From an uncultured Cedecea sp. (lineage in GTDB: Bacteria > Pseudomonadota > Gammaproteobacteria > Enterobacterales > Enterobacteriaceae), in assembly GCF_947498825.1 (NCBI RefSeq), contig NZ_CANMLV010000029.1:1-44795 (forward strand): a stretch of 44,795 nucleotides of DNA. The letters are read 5' to 3'. Of this stretch, positions 17,387 to 30,346 are shown one piece after another; positions within the stretch are counted from its first letter, which is position 1; each line of letters starts with the position of its first letter. The notes beneath the pieces are model-generated. The model ran no database searches and was not told the DNA's origin. It saw only the letters and a program-made list of their open reading frames with translations. Both the position numbers and the translations under genes were made by a program.

Positions 17387-18019
17387 ATGAGTCAGCCAGA
17401 AAAACAAAACGTTACATTTACTAAAAAAGATGTAGAAATTATTGCACGGGAAACGCTGTACCGTGGTTTTTTCTCTCTCGAACTGTATCGCTTTCGTCAT
17501 CGTCTGTTTAATGGCGAAATGAGCGGTGAAGTAAAACGAGAAATTTTTGAACGCGGCCATGCTGCTGTGTTATTACCCTATGACCCAGTCCGCGATGAAG
17601 TGGTACTGATTGAGCAAATTCGTATTGCTGCTTTTGATACCAGTGAAACCCCTTGGTTATTAGAAATGATAGCGGGCATGATTGAAGAAGGCGAAAGCGT
17701 CGAGGACGTTGCGCGACGTGAAGCCCAGGAAGAAGCGGGCTTGCAGGTGGGCCGTATTAAACCAGTATTAAGTTACCTGGCAAGTCCTGGCGGCACCAGT
17801 GAAAGATTATCGATTGTGGTTGGCGAAGTTGATGCTACCCTTGCCGAAGGTATTCACGGACTTGCCGAAGAACTCGAAGATATTCGTGTTCAGGTGGTCA
17901 GTAGGCAGCAGGCTTATCAGTGGGTTGAAGAAGGACTGATTGATAACGCGGCCTCGGTTATTGCTCTGCAATGGCTGCAATTGAATTACAAAAAGTTACA
18001 AAAAGAGTGGAATCATTGA
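17387..18019 (+). CDS. nudF: ADP-ribose pyrophosphatase
   Basis: NudF hydrolyses ADP-ribose to AMP and ribose 5-phosphate. The 210-aa protein has the Nudix box from G97 to G118, with E103, R111, E112, E115 and E116 matching GX5EX7REUXEEXGU. The N-terminal [20 protein letters not shown] and the SPGGTSER segment are as in E. coli. An upstream GTG at 17372 would add five residues. I chose the ATG at 17387, which has CGGGG upstream and leads directly into the region similar to E. coli. It is divergent from tolC and starts the nudF-yqiB-cpdA-yqiA-parE run. Confidence 0.95.
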   Translation: MSQPEKQNVTFTKKDVEIIARETLYRGFFSLELYRFRHRLFNGEMSGEVKREIFERGHAAVLLPYDPVRDEVVLIEQIRIAAFDTSETPWLLEMIAGMIEEGESVEDVARREAQEEAGLQVGRIKPVLSYLASPGGTSERLSIVVGEVDATLAEGIHGLAEELEDIRVQVVSRQQAYQWVEEGLIDNAASVIALQWLQLNYKKLQKEWNH

Positions 18020-18021
18020 TA

Positions 18022-18447
18022 ATGAAGCGCTATGTACCTGATTTTCCAGAAATGATGCGTTTGTGCGAGACGAATTTTGCGCAGTTGCGTCGTTTACTAC
18101 CAAGTGATGATGTCCCGGGTGAGAGCATCACTTATCAGGTCAACGGCGCTCATTACCGGCTTACGATTGCGGAATCGACACGTTACACGACACTGGTTAC
18201 GATAGAGCAGATTTATCCTACAGTGAGTTACTGGAGCTTCCCTTCAATGACGGTCAGACTCTACCATGATGCGATGGTGGCGGAAGTGTGTTCAAGTCAG
18301 CAGATCTTTCGTTTCAAAGCGAGCTATGATTACCCTAATAAAAGGTTGCATCAACGCGATGAAAAGCATCAAATTAATCAGTTTCTGGCGGACTGGTTAC
18401 GTTACTGTCTGGCACATGGCGCAATAGAAATTCCCATTTATACTTAA
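18022..18447 (+). CDS. yqiB: DUF1249 protein YqiB
   Basis: This 141-aa protein is close to E. coli YqiB over its whole length ([59 protein letters not shown]). The family has no established biochemical role. The frame is open 17 codons further upstream inside nudF. I chose the ATG at 18022 because it aligns with the family start and lies 2 nt after the nudF stop, behind GAGTGGA. Co-transcription with nudF is likely. Confidence 0.93.
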   Translation: MKRYVPDFPEMMRLCETNFAQLRRLLPSDDVPGESITYQVNGAHYRLTIAESTRYTTLVTIEQIYPTVSYWSFPSMTVRLYHDAMVAEVCSSQQIFRFKASYDYPNKRLHQRDEKHQINQFLADWLRYCLAHGAIEIPIYT

Positions 18448-18521
18448 TATTCAGGAGCGTAAAGCGCAACGCTCTTAATGAAGGATGGCGTGTAAGTGTG
18501 CGTTAAACCTAAGGATATCCT

Positions 18522-19349
18522 TTGGAAAGCCTGTTAAATCTTCCTGTGACCGATGATGGTCGAGTCAGGATACTGCAAATAACCGATACCCACCTGTTCG
18601 CAGGAAAGAATGAAACACTGCTCGGTATCAACACATGGGAAAGTTATCAGGCAGTGCTTGCCGCGATACTTGCCGGGCAGTGTCAATGCGATCTGATTGT
18701 GGCGACGGGGGATTTATCTCAAGATCATAGTGTGGAAGCCTATCAGCATTTTGCTGAGGGTATCTCACAAATTGCAGCGCCTTGTGTCTGGCTACCGGGT
18801 AATCATGACTTTCAACCCGCGATGTTTGATACGCTGTTTAAAGCAGATATTTCACCGGCTAAACAGGTTTTTGTCGGTGAACACTGGCAAATTCTGCTAT
18901 TGGATAGTCAGGTATTTGGCGTGCCACATGGTGAGTTGAGTGAGTATCAGCTGGAATGGTTGTCGCGTCATCTGGAAGCTCATCCAGAGCGGCATGCTTT
19001 GGTATTACTTCACCATCATCCACTTCCGGCTGGCTGTAGCTGGCTGGATCAGCATAGTCTGAGAAATGCAGCCGCACTTGATGAAGTATTAAAAAACCAT
19101 CCTCAGGTAAAGAATCTGCTGTGTGGTCATATTCATCAGGAACTGGATTTGAACTGGAATGGTCGAAGGATGATGGCAACGCCTTCCACCTGCGTTCAGT
19201 TTAAGCCTCATTGTGCGAATTTTACCCTCGATACCATCGAACCGGGATGGCGTTGGTTAGAGTTACATCCGGATGGCGAACTCACGACGCAGGTATGTCG
19301 CCTGAACGGCACGGTCTTTAATCCTGATACCAACTCTGAGGGATATTAG
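18522..19349 (+). CDS. cpdA: 3',5'-cyclic AMP phosphodiesterase
   Basis: CpdA hydrolyses cAMP to AMP and so dampens CRP signalling. The 275-aa protein carries the class III metallophosphoesterase motifs in order: ITDTHLF (D22, H24), [20 protein letters not shown] and GHIHQELD. The start is a TTG at 18522, set by AAGGA 6 nt upstream and by alignment with the E. coli N-terminus MESLL. It is linked to the CRP site before murQP only through cAMP physiology. Its stop overlaps the start of yqiA by one base. Confidence 0.95.
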   Translation: MESLLNLPVTDDGRVRILQITDTHLFAGKNETLLGINTWESYQAVLAAILAGQCQCDLIVATGDLSQDHSVEAYQHFAEGISQIAAPCVWLPGNHDFQPAMFDTLFKADISPAKQVFVGEHWQILLLDSQVFGVPHGELSEYQLEWLSRHLEAHPERHALVLLHHHPLPAGCSWLDQHSLRNAAALDEVLKNHPQVKNLLCGHIHQELDLNWNGRRMMATPSTCVQFKPHCANFTLDTIEPGWRWLELHPDGELTTQVCRLNGTVFNPDTNSEGY

Positions 19350-19924
19350 TGACCAGATTGCTGTATTTGCATGGGTTTAATAGTTCACCGCGTTCAGCGA
19401 AGGCGGTTGCCTTGCAACAGTGGCTGGCAGAACACCACCCGCAGATACATGTGCAGGTTCCACAACTGCCCTGTTATCCGGAACAGGCAGCAGAGCTGCT
19501 TGAATCTCTTATTCTTAAGAGCGATGAGGCTATAACTGGCGTGATAGGTTCTTCGTTGGGGGGCTATTATGCGACTTGGTTATCCCAGCGTTTTATGTTG
19601 CCTGCGGTCGTCGTTAATCCAGCAGTACGTCCTTTTGAGTTACTGGTAGATTATCTCGGTCATAATCAGAATCCCTACACGGGGCAGCAATATGTGCTAG
19701 AGTCTCGCCATATAAGCTTTCTCAAAGAAATGCATATTGACCCGCTGGAAGCACCAAATCTTATTTGGTTGTTACAACAGACGGGAGACGAAGTGCTTGA
19801 TTATCAAGAGGCAGTCGATTATTACGCTGCCTGTCGCCAGACGGTTGAAACTGGGGGTAATCATGCTTTTATCGGTTTCGACAGTTATTTCACACAAATT
19901 GTCGATTTCTTCGGCCAGCCTTAA
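19349..19924 (+). CDS. yqiA: Esterase YqiA
   Basis: This 191-aa alpha/beta hydrolase of the UPF0227 family is close to E. coli YqiA, which has esterase activity on short acyl esters. The nucleophile elbow is GSSLGG in [19 protein letters not shown]. The oxyanion-side start [11 protein letters not shown] and the late catalytic histidine in GGNHAF are present. The start is GTG at 19349, sharing its first base with the last base of the cpdA TAG, with GAGGG upstream. parE begins 45 nt after its stop. Confidence 0.93.
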   Translation: MTRLLYLHGFNSSPRSAKAVALQQWLAEHHPQIHVQVPQLPCYPEQAAELLESLILKSDEAITGVIGSSLGGYYATWLSQRFMLPAVVVNPAVRPFELLVDYLGHNQNPYTGQQYVLESRHISFLKEMHIDPLEAPNLIWLLQQTGDEVLDYQEAVDYYAACRQTVETGGNHAFIGFDSYFTQIVDFFGQP

Positions 19925-19960
19925 GGCCTGATGGCCGATTTCTGTTTTTTATCTGAATGA

Positions 19961-21862
<1,902 letters not shown>

Positions 21863-21890
21863 AGATAAAATATTCCTGAAAACTGCCCAG

Positions 21891-21932
21891 AAAGCCTGTG
21901 TTGAACATCATCGTTTAACACAGGCTTTTTTC
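21891..21932 (+). terminator. Intrinsic terminator of parE
   Basis: AAAGCCTGTGTT pairs with AACACAGGCTTT across a 14-nt loop and the right arm runs into TTTTTTCT. It lies 28 nt after the parE stop. Confidence 0.9.
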
Positions 21933-21956
21933 TGCTGTTGATTTATATATTGTGGT

Positions 21957-22054
21957 TTGTTGCCTGCGTTAATCCCACCGAATCACATAGTTCATCTATG
22001 CTCATCGACGGGCTGAACTTGGCGCCTACAGGTAACTCGAATTATTTAGGGTAT
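21957..22054. repeat. Truncated copy of an interspersed palindromic repeat
   Basis: The segment from TTGCCTGCGTTAATCCCACC to GGTAACTCGAATTATTTAGG and GTAT is clearly related to the fuller copy at 40049-40174. The shared core is CCGAATCACA followed by ATCTATGCTCATCGA. The left terminal arm is missing. Its right end directly abuts the integrase remnant, so it marks a junction of the parE-mdaB insertion. Confidence 0.8.
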
Positions 22055-22204
22055 ACATCCATTAGATCCAGAGTTAAGCGCAGAACTTCCAAAGAAGAAC
22101 GGATCGCTTTTTACCCCCTGTTATTATGCTTTGTAGTGGCACACTGAATTTGGCCACCTGAATAGAGGTGATATCATCACCTCATAGTCAAAACAGGTGA
22201 CATT

Positions 22205-23379
<1,175 letters not shown>

Positions 23380-23509
23380 CCACTACACTTTGAGGAATGT
23401 TCTGTCACGTGCAGAAATCGGGCGCCCAGCAGAACAGCTTATGCACCTTTTACGTCATACGCTTACAAGCCTTTTGTATATAGTATGGATAGGTATATAT
23501 TTTGGATAA

Positions 23510-23871
23510 TTATATTCATAGTATATAGTGACCTATTATATAATAATGTTATTACCGATAAACTTAAATTGAATTCAGAATATACGTATTTTCTAGTTGG
23601 CGTTTTTATATTACATTAAATCCAAGAAAGATTTTTGTCATAACCTTCATAAACAATTGCATATATTCTGAATATGCGATGATTATTACTATAACGACAA
23701 GGGCTATTTAGTCTAAGGAGGGCAAGGAAAATCATATTCATATAATAATGTAAGTTATCAATAATCTATCTGAATAAAACTTAAGTAGCGTACACGTCTC
23801 GAGCACTGCCCAAGGTTTAGAGCTGATGAAACAGACTCTATTTAAATCACGAAATTATACAGGTAACTATT
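23510..23871. other. AT-rich stretch between the IS region and the orphan gene
   Basis: No gene is visible. The stretch is clearly more AT-rich than the core genes, consistent with horizontally acquired DNA. A strong Shine-Dalgarno-like AAGGAGGG near 23715 is not followed by a usable frame. Confidence 0.6.
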
Positions 23872-24231
23872 ATGACTAAACCAATTGAGTTAGCTAATGA
23901 GTTAAAAGAACTTTATTTCAAAAGAGACATAAATAGAGGTTTCCGTAGTGTTGAAGTGAAAAAAATAAATTTCCTGGCTGTTTATGGTTCGATAGATATT
24001 ACTTCCCTGCTGGTCACTGTCGACTTTATCGTTCCCGGAGAAATAGAAACTCAACAGATAACAGCATTGTGTTATTCAACAGAAGGCAATACATCCTGTC
24101 AGAGCTATGTGTCCATGCTATCTGATTATGTGTCAGGTAATAATGAAAATTACAAACTTATAATGACGCTATCTGAAGCAAGTCCGGAAAATAATAACTA
24201 TTTTATTGAAAGTATTATTGTAATGTCTTAA
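23872..24231 (+). CDS. Orphan hypothetical protein, 119 aa
   Basis: I do not recognise this protein. It starts MTKPIELANELKELYFKRDI and has AGGTAAC ahead of the ATG. It looks like a small soluble alpha/beta protein: a charged N-terminal helix, then alternating hydrophobic strands (SLLVTVDFIVPGEIE, YKLIMTLSEASPE, FIESIIVMS). It has two cysteines (ALCYST, NTSCQSY), no signal peptide and no membrane segment. It is AT-rich and lies in the foreign segment between parE and mdaB, beside recombinase and IS sequences. It is probably cargo of a lost element. A short hairpin region downstream may terminate it. Confidence 0.6.
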   Translation: MTKPIELANELKELYFKRDINRGFRSVEVKKINFLAVYGSIDITSLLVTVDFIVPGEIETQQITALCYSTEGNTSCQSYVSMLSDYVSGNNENYKLIMTLSEASPENNNYFIESIIVMS

Positions 24232-24317
24232 TTGTTATTTTTAACGTCTATTACTACAGCAGTCATCAATTTAGAGACAAACAGCCTGTGGAATAGATGA
24301 TGAACAGAGAAAGTTAA

Positions 24318-24380
24318 GGTCAGGAGACTGAGGAAAAAGAAACTTTCAGTTTCCTGACCATCAGGGCATAGCCTGACTTT
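24318..24380 (+). terminator. Paired hairpins downstream of the orphan gene
   Basis: GGTCAGGAGACTGA (24318-24331) pairs with TCAGTTTCCTGACC (24346-24359), with one G-T pair, around a 14-nt purine-rich loop. A short second hairpin TCAGG/CCTGA follows and ends in CTTTTCT. The shared TCAGG/CCTGA motif means the arms could re-pair. Termination of the orphan gene's transcript is the simplest role. Confidence 0.45.
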
Positions 24381-24418
24381 TCTCACTCATTTCTTCTCTA
24401 TATTTTTTATTCGCTTTT

Positions 24419-24469
24419 TTATCGTTTATTCAGGGGGCGGCTACGTATTTCAGCGAGTACAGTTAACAT
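24419..24469 (-). pseudogene. ygiN: ygiN remnant: first 16 codons only
   Basis: Downstream of mdaB on the same strand, an ATG with a strong AAAGGAG encodes MLTVLAEIRSRPLNKR and then a stop. The first 12 residues match the start of E. coli YgiN (MLTVIAEIRTRP), a quinol monooxygenase-like protein of about 104 aa that follows mdaB in E. coli. Everything after RSRP is gone and unrelated AT-rich sequence follows. The break thus marks the right junction of the segment inserted between parE and mdaB. Confidence 0.75.
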
Positions 24470-24499
24470 GGTTTACTCCTTTTATTAGCAGGTAAACAG

Positions 24500-25081
24500 T
24501 TAAGCAAAAATTTGCCCAAGGTGCTTACGATATTCTGCTAAATAGTGCGGAACATCGGGTTGCTTCATAACATCATTCGCAATAAATGTCGGCAGGGCTT
24601 CCATACCAAGGAACTGGTTCGCTTTATGGAATGGCAGGTAAACCCCATCGACGCCGACACCGTGGAAAAATTGTTCCTTGTCGGTAAAGGCTTCCAGAGG
24701 TGCATTCCAGGTAAGAGACAACATATAAGTCTTGCCCTGTATCAGACCGCCGGATCCATATTTCTTACTGTCATCAGAACGCGTTCTGCCGTCGCTGGCA
24801 TACAGTTTGCCGTGACCCACGGTAAATACGTCATCAATATATTTTTTCACGGTCCAGGGAGCCCCCATCCACCAACCCGGCATTTGCCAGATAATGGTAT
24901 CGGCCCATAAGAATTTTTCTACTTCGGCTGAGGCGTCATACTCACTATCGGCGCGGGTGACCTGAACATGATGTCCAAGCTCGCGTAACGCCAGTTCTGC
25001 TGTTTTCGTCAGGGTGTCGTTCAACTGACCGTTAGAGTGGGCAAATTTCTTTCCGCCATTGATAATAAGTATATTGCTCAT
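24500..25081 (-). CDS. mdaB: NADPH:quinone oxidoreductase MdaB
   Basis: MdaB is a cytosolic FAD-dependent two-electron quinone reductase (flavodoxin-like fold, Flavodoxin_2 family) that protects against quinone toxicity. The 193-aa protein equals E. coli MdaB in length and reads MSNILIINGGKKFAHSNGQL, with the active-site region WQMPGWWMGAPWTVKKYIDD and YMLSLTWNAP. The frame is open for 24 more codons upstream. The ATG at 25081 aligns with the family start and has AGAGGC before it. It lies beside qseBC as in E. coli. Its usual downstream partner ygiN is destroyed here. Confidence 0.95.
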   Translation of the reverse strand: MSNILIINGGKKFAHSNGQLNDTLTKTAELALRELGHHVQVTRADSEYDASAEVEKFLWADTIIWQMPGWWMGAPWTVKKYIDDVFTVGHGKLYASDGRTRSDDSKKYGSGGLIQGKTYMLSLTWNAPLEAFTDKEQFFHGVGVDGVYLPFHKANQFLGMEALPTFIANDVMKQPDVPHYLAEYRKHLGQIFA

Positions 25082-25184
25082 AATTAGCCTCTGATAATGA
25101 TATGAACCACTATAACCAGAGGCGACAATGAGAAAAATAGTCAAAATGCGCAAAGACTTTTGCTAAAAAAGCAATAATCGTTGC

Positions 25185-26537
25185 TCACCACTTAAGGCAG
25201 ACGGCAAAACCTCCTTCTTCAGCGTTACTGAAACTCGCCTGCATATTGTGTAAGGCGGCAATACGACGAACAATCGACAGCCCTAAACCGCTGCCGGTTT
25301 TCACCTGTCCTGGTGGACGGAAAAAGCGTTCCCCAAGTGAGGTTAAATATTCCTGACTGACGCCCGGGCCATCATCAATAACAGTAAGCATTTTATCCAC
25401 CAGGGTTATCTTTATTTTGCTGCCAGCAGGACAGTAGCGAATGGCGTTATCGAGAATATTACGCAGCATAACCTCAAGTAGCAGAGACTGTCCGTGAAGA
25501 GTGACAGGGGGGGCTTGCATCTCAAGATGAATATCAATGCCTGCACGCTGTGCCACGTGCCAGACGCTCATCACACTCTGCTGGAGCAGATCCTGAAATG
25601 ATAATGCTTGCACATCCTGTAGCGCGGCTGAAGCATCTAAGCGGGATAGCATTAATAACTGTTCAACCAGACGTGAGACACGGTCGATCCCTATGTGCAG
25701 GTTGGCGAGTGCAGCTTCTCGCACCGGAATATCATTTTCAGCCAGTTGGGCAACCTCAGCCTGAACTTTTAGCGCAGCCAACGGGCTACGCAGTTCATGG
25801 GCAGCATCAGAGATAAATCGTCGCTCGTGTACCATTAATTCGTGAGTACGGGCAAAAAGCTGATTAAGGGCATGGATAAGTGGCAGTACTTCCTGTGGTA
25901 GTGCTTTTGTTTCTAAAGGACGAGAATCATCAGCAGCGCGATGACGGAGTCCCTGAGCCATTTTTCGCAAAGGCCGCAGTTCATAACTGACCAGCCAGAT
26001 CAGAAGCATAAGCATGAGTGTCAGTACTATCAGCCACGGCATGAGCTGGGAATAGACAATATCGAAGGCCATATCATCCCGATACTCCCACTCCTGGCCC
26101 ACTACAATACGATAACGACCATCGGGTGTGGTTAGCCAAACCAGTCGCCACAATTCATCATCCAGTTTTTGATCAACGAAGCCATCTCTCTGCCAGTTAT
26201 AGTTGAGATCTTTACCGTTATCTCCGTCGCTTAAAACCAAACCTCCGTGGGCGTTAAAAATTGCGAAGGCCAGAGTATCGTCATCCATTTTTCCACGATG
26301 TTTTTTCAGTAAATTTTTACTGCGAGGAAGCTGGGTATTTTCATGTGGCAGGGTACTAACATTGAGTATGCTTAATCGCTTGGCGAATAATAATTGCTGC
26401 GTATCGAACAGTTTGTTTAATGACTTGCGTGACTCATACCAGGCGAGAGTACTGGCGCTGACGGCGGCAACGATCGTTAAGATAATAAACGCCACGCTAA
26501 GGCGGGCCCGCAGGCTTTTTGCCAGGGAATTTAGCAT
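25185..26537 (-). CDS. qseC: Sensor histidine kinase QseC
   Basis: QseC is the inner-membrane sensor of the QseBC two-component system; in E. coli it responds to signals including autoinducer-3 and catecholamines and controls motility genes. The 450-aa protein has TM1 near residues 13-33, a periplasmic domain, TM2 near 165-185, then HAMP. The H box is [12 protein letters not shown] (H247). N, G1 and G2 boxes are [19 protein letters not shown] and GSGLGLSIV. Its ATG overlaps the 3' end of qseB by 7 nt, so the genes are translationally coupled. Confidence 0.93.
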   Translation of the reverse strand: MLNSLAKSLRARLSVAFIILTIVAAVSASTLAWYESRKSLNKLFDTQQLLFAKRLSILNVSTLPHENTQLPRSKNLLKKHRGKMDDDTLAFAIFNAHGGLVLSDGDNGKDLNYNWQRDGFVDQKLDDELWRLVWLTTPDGRYRIVVGQEWEYRDDMAFDIVYSQLMPWLIVLTLMLMLLIWLVSYELRPLRKMAQGLRHRAADDSRPLETKALPQEVLPLIHALNQLFARTHELMVHERRFISDAAHELRSPLAALKVQAEVAQLAENDIPVREAALANLHIGIDRVSRLVEQLLMLSRLDASAALQDVQALSFQDLLQQSVMSVWHVAQRAGIDIHLEMQAPPVTLHGQSLLLEVMLRNILDNAIRYCPAGSKIKITLVDKMLTVIDDGPGVSQEYLTSLGERFFRPPGQVKTGSGLGLSIVRRIAALHNMQASFSNAEEGGFAVCLKW

Positions 26538-27193
26538 GCTTCACCTAAGGTATAACCGATACCATGAACAGTACGTATAAAATCGCTTCCCAGTTTCTTA
26601 CGCAGATGATGAATATGAACCTCTAAAGCATTACGGGAGACATCCTCATCCCAGTTATAAAGTTTTTCTTCAATCAGTGTTCGGGGTAGGACACGCCCTG
26701 CGTTACGCATAAGTAATTCCAGCAGCGCAAATTCTTTGGGTTTAAGGAGTAAGGGCGCGGCATTGAGTGTTACGGTATGACTGGTCGGATCCAGAACAAC
26801 CTTGCCATGAACCAGTTCTGGTTGGGCATGTCCGTGAGTCCGACGCATGAGTACTTGCAGGCGGGCAGAGACTTCAGCCAAGGCGAAGGGTTTGCACAAG
26901 TAGTCATCGGCCCCTGAGTTCAGACCAGTGACGCGTTCATCCAGAGAATCGCGAGCGGTTAAAATTAATACGGGTTCGTTACGGCCGGCTTTTCGCCACT
27001 GGCGAAGAATATCCAGCCCGTCGATACCGGGCAGGCTTAAATCAAGAATGACTGCATCGTAAGGCGCCTGCGTGAGGGCATTTTTACCCACGGTGCCGTC
27101 ATTAAACCAATCCACGGTGTATCCCAGCTTAATTAAACCTGCTTTGATCCCATCTCCAATTAACGGATCATCTTCAATCACCAGTATGCGCAT
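26531..27193 (-). CDS. qseB: Response regulator QseB
   Basis: QseB is the OmpR/PhoB-type DNA-binding partner of QseC. The 220-aa protein has a receiver domain with acidic residues D8-D9 and the phospho-acceptor D51 (VILDLSLPG). The conserved [11 protein letters not shown] and CKPFAL follow. A winged helix C-terminus contains [20 protein letters not shown] and [15 protein letters not shown]. It is divergent from ygiW with a QseB-type site between them, so autoregulation is likely. Confidence 0.95.
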   Translation of the reverse strand: MRILVIEDDPLIGDGIKAGLIKLGYTVDWFNDGTVGKNALTQAPYDAVILDLSLPGIDGLDILRQWRKAGRNEPVLILTARDSLDERVTGLNSGADDYLCKPFALAEVSARLQVLMRRTHGHAQPELVHGKVVLDPTSHTVTLNAAPLLLKPKEFALLELLMRNAGRVLPRTLIEEKLYNWDEDVSRNALEVHIHHLRKKLGSDFIRTVHGIGYTLGEAC

Positions 27194-27284
27194 CTCTTTT
27201 CCCTTATCAGTATTAGGCTAAAGTAAATACTGGAAATGTCGTGGTGTACAGACGTTCTTTTATCCAGGAAACATAAAATCAGTT

Positions 27285-27301
27285 CTTAAGATTTCGTTAA
27301 G
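27285..27301. promoter_or_regulatory. QseB/PmrA-type operator between qseB and ygiW
   Basis: CTTAAG-ATTTC-GTTAAG gives two direct half-sites separated by 5 bp, the pattern described for QseB and PmrA boxes. It lies about 90 nt from the qseB start and 50 nt from the ygiW start and could control both. Confidence 0.65.
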
Positions 27302-27351
27302 CTTTGTGGTGTTTACTGGATCCAGTGACCCATTTAAAGGAGATAAAAAGA

Positions 27352-27756
27352 ATGAAAAGAACAGCAGCATTGTTAGCCATTATGGCATTAACTACAGGCC
27401 CGGTATTTGCAGCTCAAACCGGCGGTTTTGTTGACCCGAATGCGAAAACTACCCAGAGTGAGACGGCAACAACGGGAGGGGGATTTAAGGGACCTTCAGG
27501 TAATAAAGCGACCGTTAAAGAAGCGAAAAATTTTTCTGATGATACTTGGGTGACGCTGACCGGAAATATTGAAAAACGTATTGGCGGGAACGATTATATT
27601 TTTCGTGATGCTACCGACAGTGTGAATGTTGAAATAAGCGATAAACGCTGGAACGGCCAGACAATTACTCCCCAGGATACTGTCGAAATTCAGGGGAAAG
27701 TTGATAAAGACTGGAATTCCGTTGAAATCGATGTGAAGAAAATAACCAAACAGTAA
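27352..27756 (+). CDS. ygiW: Periplasmic OB-fold (BOF) stress protein YgiW
   Basis: This 134-aa exported protein has a signal peptide MKRTAALLAIMALTTGPVFA followed by AQTGGF. The mature part is the bacterial OB-fold domain of the YgiW/YdeI family (TWVTLTGNIEKRI, YIFRDATDSVNVEI, DTVEIQGKVDKDW). In E. coli and Salmonella relatives it is linked to tolerance of oxidative or antimicrobial-peptide stress; the ligand is unknown. AAGGAG precedes the ATG at 27352. The frame is open for 16 codons upstream, but that ATG lacks support. It diverges from qseBC. Confidence 0.92.
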   Translation: MKRTAALLAIMALTTGPVFAAQTGGFVDPNAKTTQSETATTGGGFKGPSGNKATVKEAKNFSDDTWVTLTGNIEKRIGGNDYIFRDATDSVNVEISDKRWNGQTITPQDTVEIQGKVDKDWNSVEIDVKKITKQ

Positions 27757-27989
27757 TGGGTTATCTACAGCCAGTATCACTCTGATAGCGGTTAAGTTTC
27801 TTTATCCATTTTTTATCAGAAAACATCATAAAACCCTGTCTTTCTGCGCTGCTCCCCAAGGTTAATGGTGTAACTGACGGGGGCAGACCGCAGTCAACTG
27901 TATGACTCTAACGCTCAGATAAGGTACTATCGCCTCCAATTACGTTGACTGTTATTCAGTTGACTCGTTAGTTTGAGGATGAATGAGTA

Positions 27990-30260
27990 ATGAGCGATTT
28001 AACTCATGATGGTGCTGAGCGTCTTGCGCTGCACGAATTCACGGAAAATGCGTATCTCAAATACTCCATGTACGTCATTATGGATCGTGCCTTGCCGTTT
28101 ATCGGTGATGGTCTTAAACCGGTCCAGCGTCGTATTGTGTACGCAATGTCAGAGCTGGGTTTAAACGCCAGCGCAAAATTTAAGAAATCAGCGCGTACAG
28201 TCGGTGACGTGTTGGGTAAATATCATCCACATGGTGACAGTGCATGCTATGAAGCGATGGTCTTAATGGCCCAGCCGTTTTCATATCGTTATCCGTTGGT
28301 TGATGGTCAGGGGAACTGGGGGGCTCAGGATGATCCTAAATCCTTTGCTGCCATGCGTTATACCGAATCTCGTCTGTCAAAATACGCAGAATTACTGCTG
28401 GGTGAGTTAGGGCAGGGAACGGTCGACTACGCACCAAACTTTGATGGCACTTTGCAAGAGCCGAAGATGCTCCCTGCGCGGCTCCCCAATATTCTGCTTA
28501 ACGGCACAACCGGTATTGCCGTCGGTATGGCGACCGATATTCCTCCTCATAACTTGCGTGAAGTTGCCAGAGCAGTTATCACCTTGATTGATAAGCCAGA
28601 AACGACTCTGGATGAGGTGCTGGATATTGTTCAGGGGCCGGATTATCCTACTGAAGCCGAAATTATTACGCCACGCACTGAAATCCGTAAAATTTATCAG
28701 AATGGGCGTGGCTCTGTACGTATGCGTGCCATTTGGAAGAAAGAAGAGGGTGATGTTGTTATCACCGCCCTGCCACATCAAGTTTCCGGCGCTCGCGTAT
28801 TAGAGCAAATCGCGAACCAAATGCGCGCGAAAAAATTGCCGATGGTGGAAGATCTACGGGACGAGTCAGACCACGAAAATCCAACCCGTCTGGTGATTGT
28901 GCCGCGTTCTAATCGTGTGGATATGACTCAGGTCATGAACCATCTGTTTGCGACCACGGATTTAGAAAAAAGCTATCGTATTAATTTAAATATGATAGGT
29001 CTTAATAGCCGTCCTGCCGTAAAAAACCTGCTGGAAATTCTCAGTGAATGGCTGGTTTATCGCCGCCAGACTGTGCGCCGTCGTTTGAATTTCCGTTTGG
29101 ATAAAGTGCTTAAACGCCTGCATATTCTCGAAGGTTTGCTGGTGGCATTTCTCAATATCGATGAAGTGATTGAGATAATCCGTACTGAGGATGAACCAAA
29201 AGCGGTTCTGATGTCGCGTTTTGATATCAGCGAAACTCAGGCAGAAGCAATTCTTGAATTAAAGTTACGTCACCTTGCCAAACTTGAAGAGATGAAAATC
29301 CGCGGTGAGCAGGACGAACTGGCACAAGAGCGCGATCGTTTACAAGCTCTGCTCGCTTCAGAGCGTAAAATGAATACGCTGTTGAAAAAAGAGTTACAGG
29401 CTGATGCTGAAACTTATGGCGATGCTCGCCGCTCACCACTGCAGGAGCGTGAAGAAGCAAAAGCCATGAATGAGCACGATATGCAACCTTCTGAGCCGAT
29501 CACCGTTATTCTGTCACAGATGGGATGGGTGCGTAGTGCTAAGGGCCATGATATTGATGCTGAAGGTCTCAGTTATAAAGCCGGTGACAGTTACCTGGCT
29601 TCGGCGAAGGGAAAAAGTAATCAGCCAGCGGTGTTTATTGACTCGACGGGAAGAAGCTATGCCCTGGATCCTAGCACCTTACCTTCTGCACGTAGTCAGG
29701 GAGAGCCGTTAACCGGTAAACTTACGCCTCCACCAGGGGCGGTGGTTGAGCATGTGCTGATGACCGCCGAAGATAGAAAACTGTTGATGGCTTCTGATGC
29801 GGGTTACGGTTTTGTTTGCTCTTTTAATGACTTGGTCTCGCGTAATCGTGCAGGAAAAGCGCTTATCTCATTGCCTGAGAATGCGCGAGTTCTGCCGCCG
29901 ATTGAAATTAATAGTGCTGATGATATGTTACTTGCCATCACTGCAGCGGGAAGAATGCTGATGTTCCCGGTGAGTGATTTGCCTGAACTTTCAAAAGGGA
30001 AAGGAAATAAAATTATTTCTATTCCTTCAGCGGAAGCGGCGAAAGGCGTGGATAAACTGGCACACCTCTATATTCTGCCAGGGCAAAGTACTCTGACCTT
30101 ACATGTTGGTAAACGAAAAATAAAACTGCGTCCGGAAGAACTTCAGAAAGTGCAGGGTGAGAGAGGGCGTCGCGGTACGTTAATGCGTGGTTTGCAGCGA
30201 ATTGACAGGGTCGAGATTGATTCACCTGCATCTGCAGGATCGACAGACAGCGAAGAATAA
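27990..30260 (+). CDS. parC: DNA topoisomerase IV subunit A
   Basis: ParC cuts and reseals DNA in topoisomerase IV. The 756-aa protein has the winged-helix and tower domains with catalytic Y124 (AMRYTESRL), then a beta-pinwheel C-terminal domain. Relative to E. coli it has four extra residues near the start ([13 protein letters not shown]), so S84 and E88 in [13 protein letters not shown] correspond to S80 and E84. Both are the drug-sensitive residues at the fluoroquinolone-resistance positions. GAGG lies upstream, though the tandem ATGs leave the exact start open by a few codons. ParE is at 19970. plsC follows after 86 nt. Confidence 0.97.
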   Translation: MSDLTHDGAERLALHEFTENAYLKYSMYVIMDRALPFIGDGLKPVQRRIVYAMSELGLNASAKFKKSARTVGDVLGKYHPHGDSACYEAMVLMAQPFSYRYPLVDGQGNWGAQDDPKSFAAMRYTESRLSKYAELLLGELGQGTVDYAPNFDGTLQEPKMLPARLPNILLNGTTGIAVGMATDIPPHNLREVARAVITLIDKPETTLDEVLDIVQGPDYPTEAEIITPRTEIRKIYQNGRGSVRMRAIWKKEEGDVVITALPHQVSGARVLEQIANQMRAKKLPMVEDLRDESDHENPTRLVIVPRSNRVDMTQVMNHLFATTDLEKSYRINLNMIGLNSRPAVKNLLEILSEWLVYRRQTVRRRLNFRLDKVLKRLHILEGLLVAFLNIDEVIEIIRTEDEPKAVLMSRFDISETQAEAILELKLRHLAKLEEMKIRGEQDELAQERDRLQALLASERKMNTLLKKELQADAETYGDARRSPLQEREEAKAMNEHDMQPSEPITVILSQMGWVRSAKGHDIDAEGLSYKAGDSYLASAKGKSNQPAVFIDSTGRSYALDPSTLPSARSQGEPLTGKLTPPPGAVVEHVLMTAEDRKLLMASDAGYGFVCSFNDLVSRNRAGKALISLPENARVLPPIEINSADDMLLAITAAGRMLMFPVSDLPELSKGKGNKIISIPSAEAAKGVDKLAHLYILPGQSTLTLHVGKRKIKLRPEELQKVQGERGRRGTLMRGLQRIDRVEIDSPASAGSTDSEE

Positions 30261-30307
30261 TTGTGATGGCGGCTTATCGTCGCCAGCACGATAGATATCC
30301 ATGCTAA

Positions 30308-30328
30308 AGCCGACAGTGAGTGTCGGCT
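30308..30328 (+). terminator. Hairpin between parC and plsC
   Basis: AGCCGACA pairs perfectly with TGTCGGCT around GTGAG, 19 nt before the plsC ATG. There is no T-run, so full termination is unlikely. It may attenuate or separate parC and plsC messages. Confidence 0.45.
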
Positions 30329-30346
30329 CAGGCTTAAGAGGGCGTT

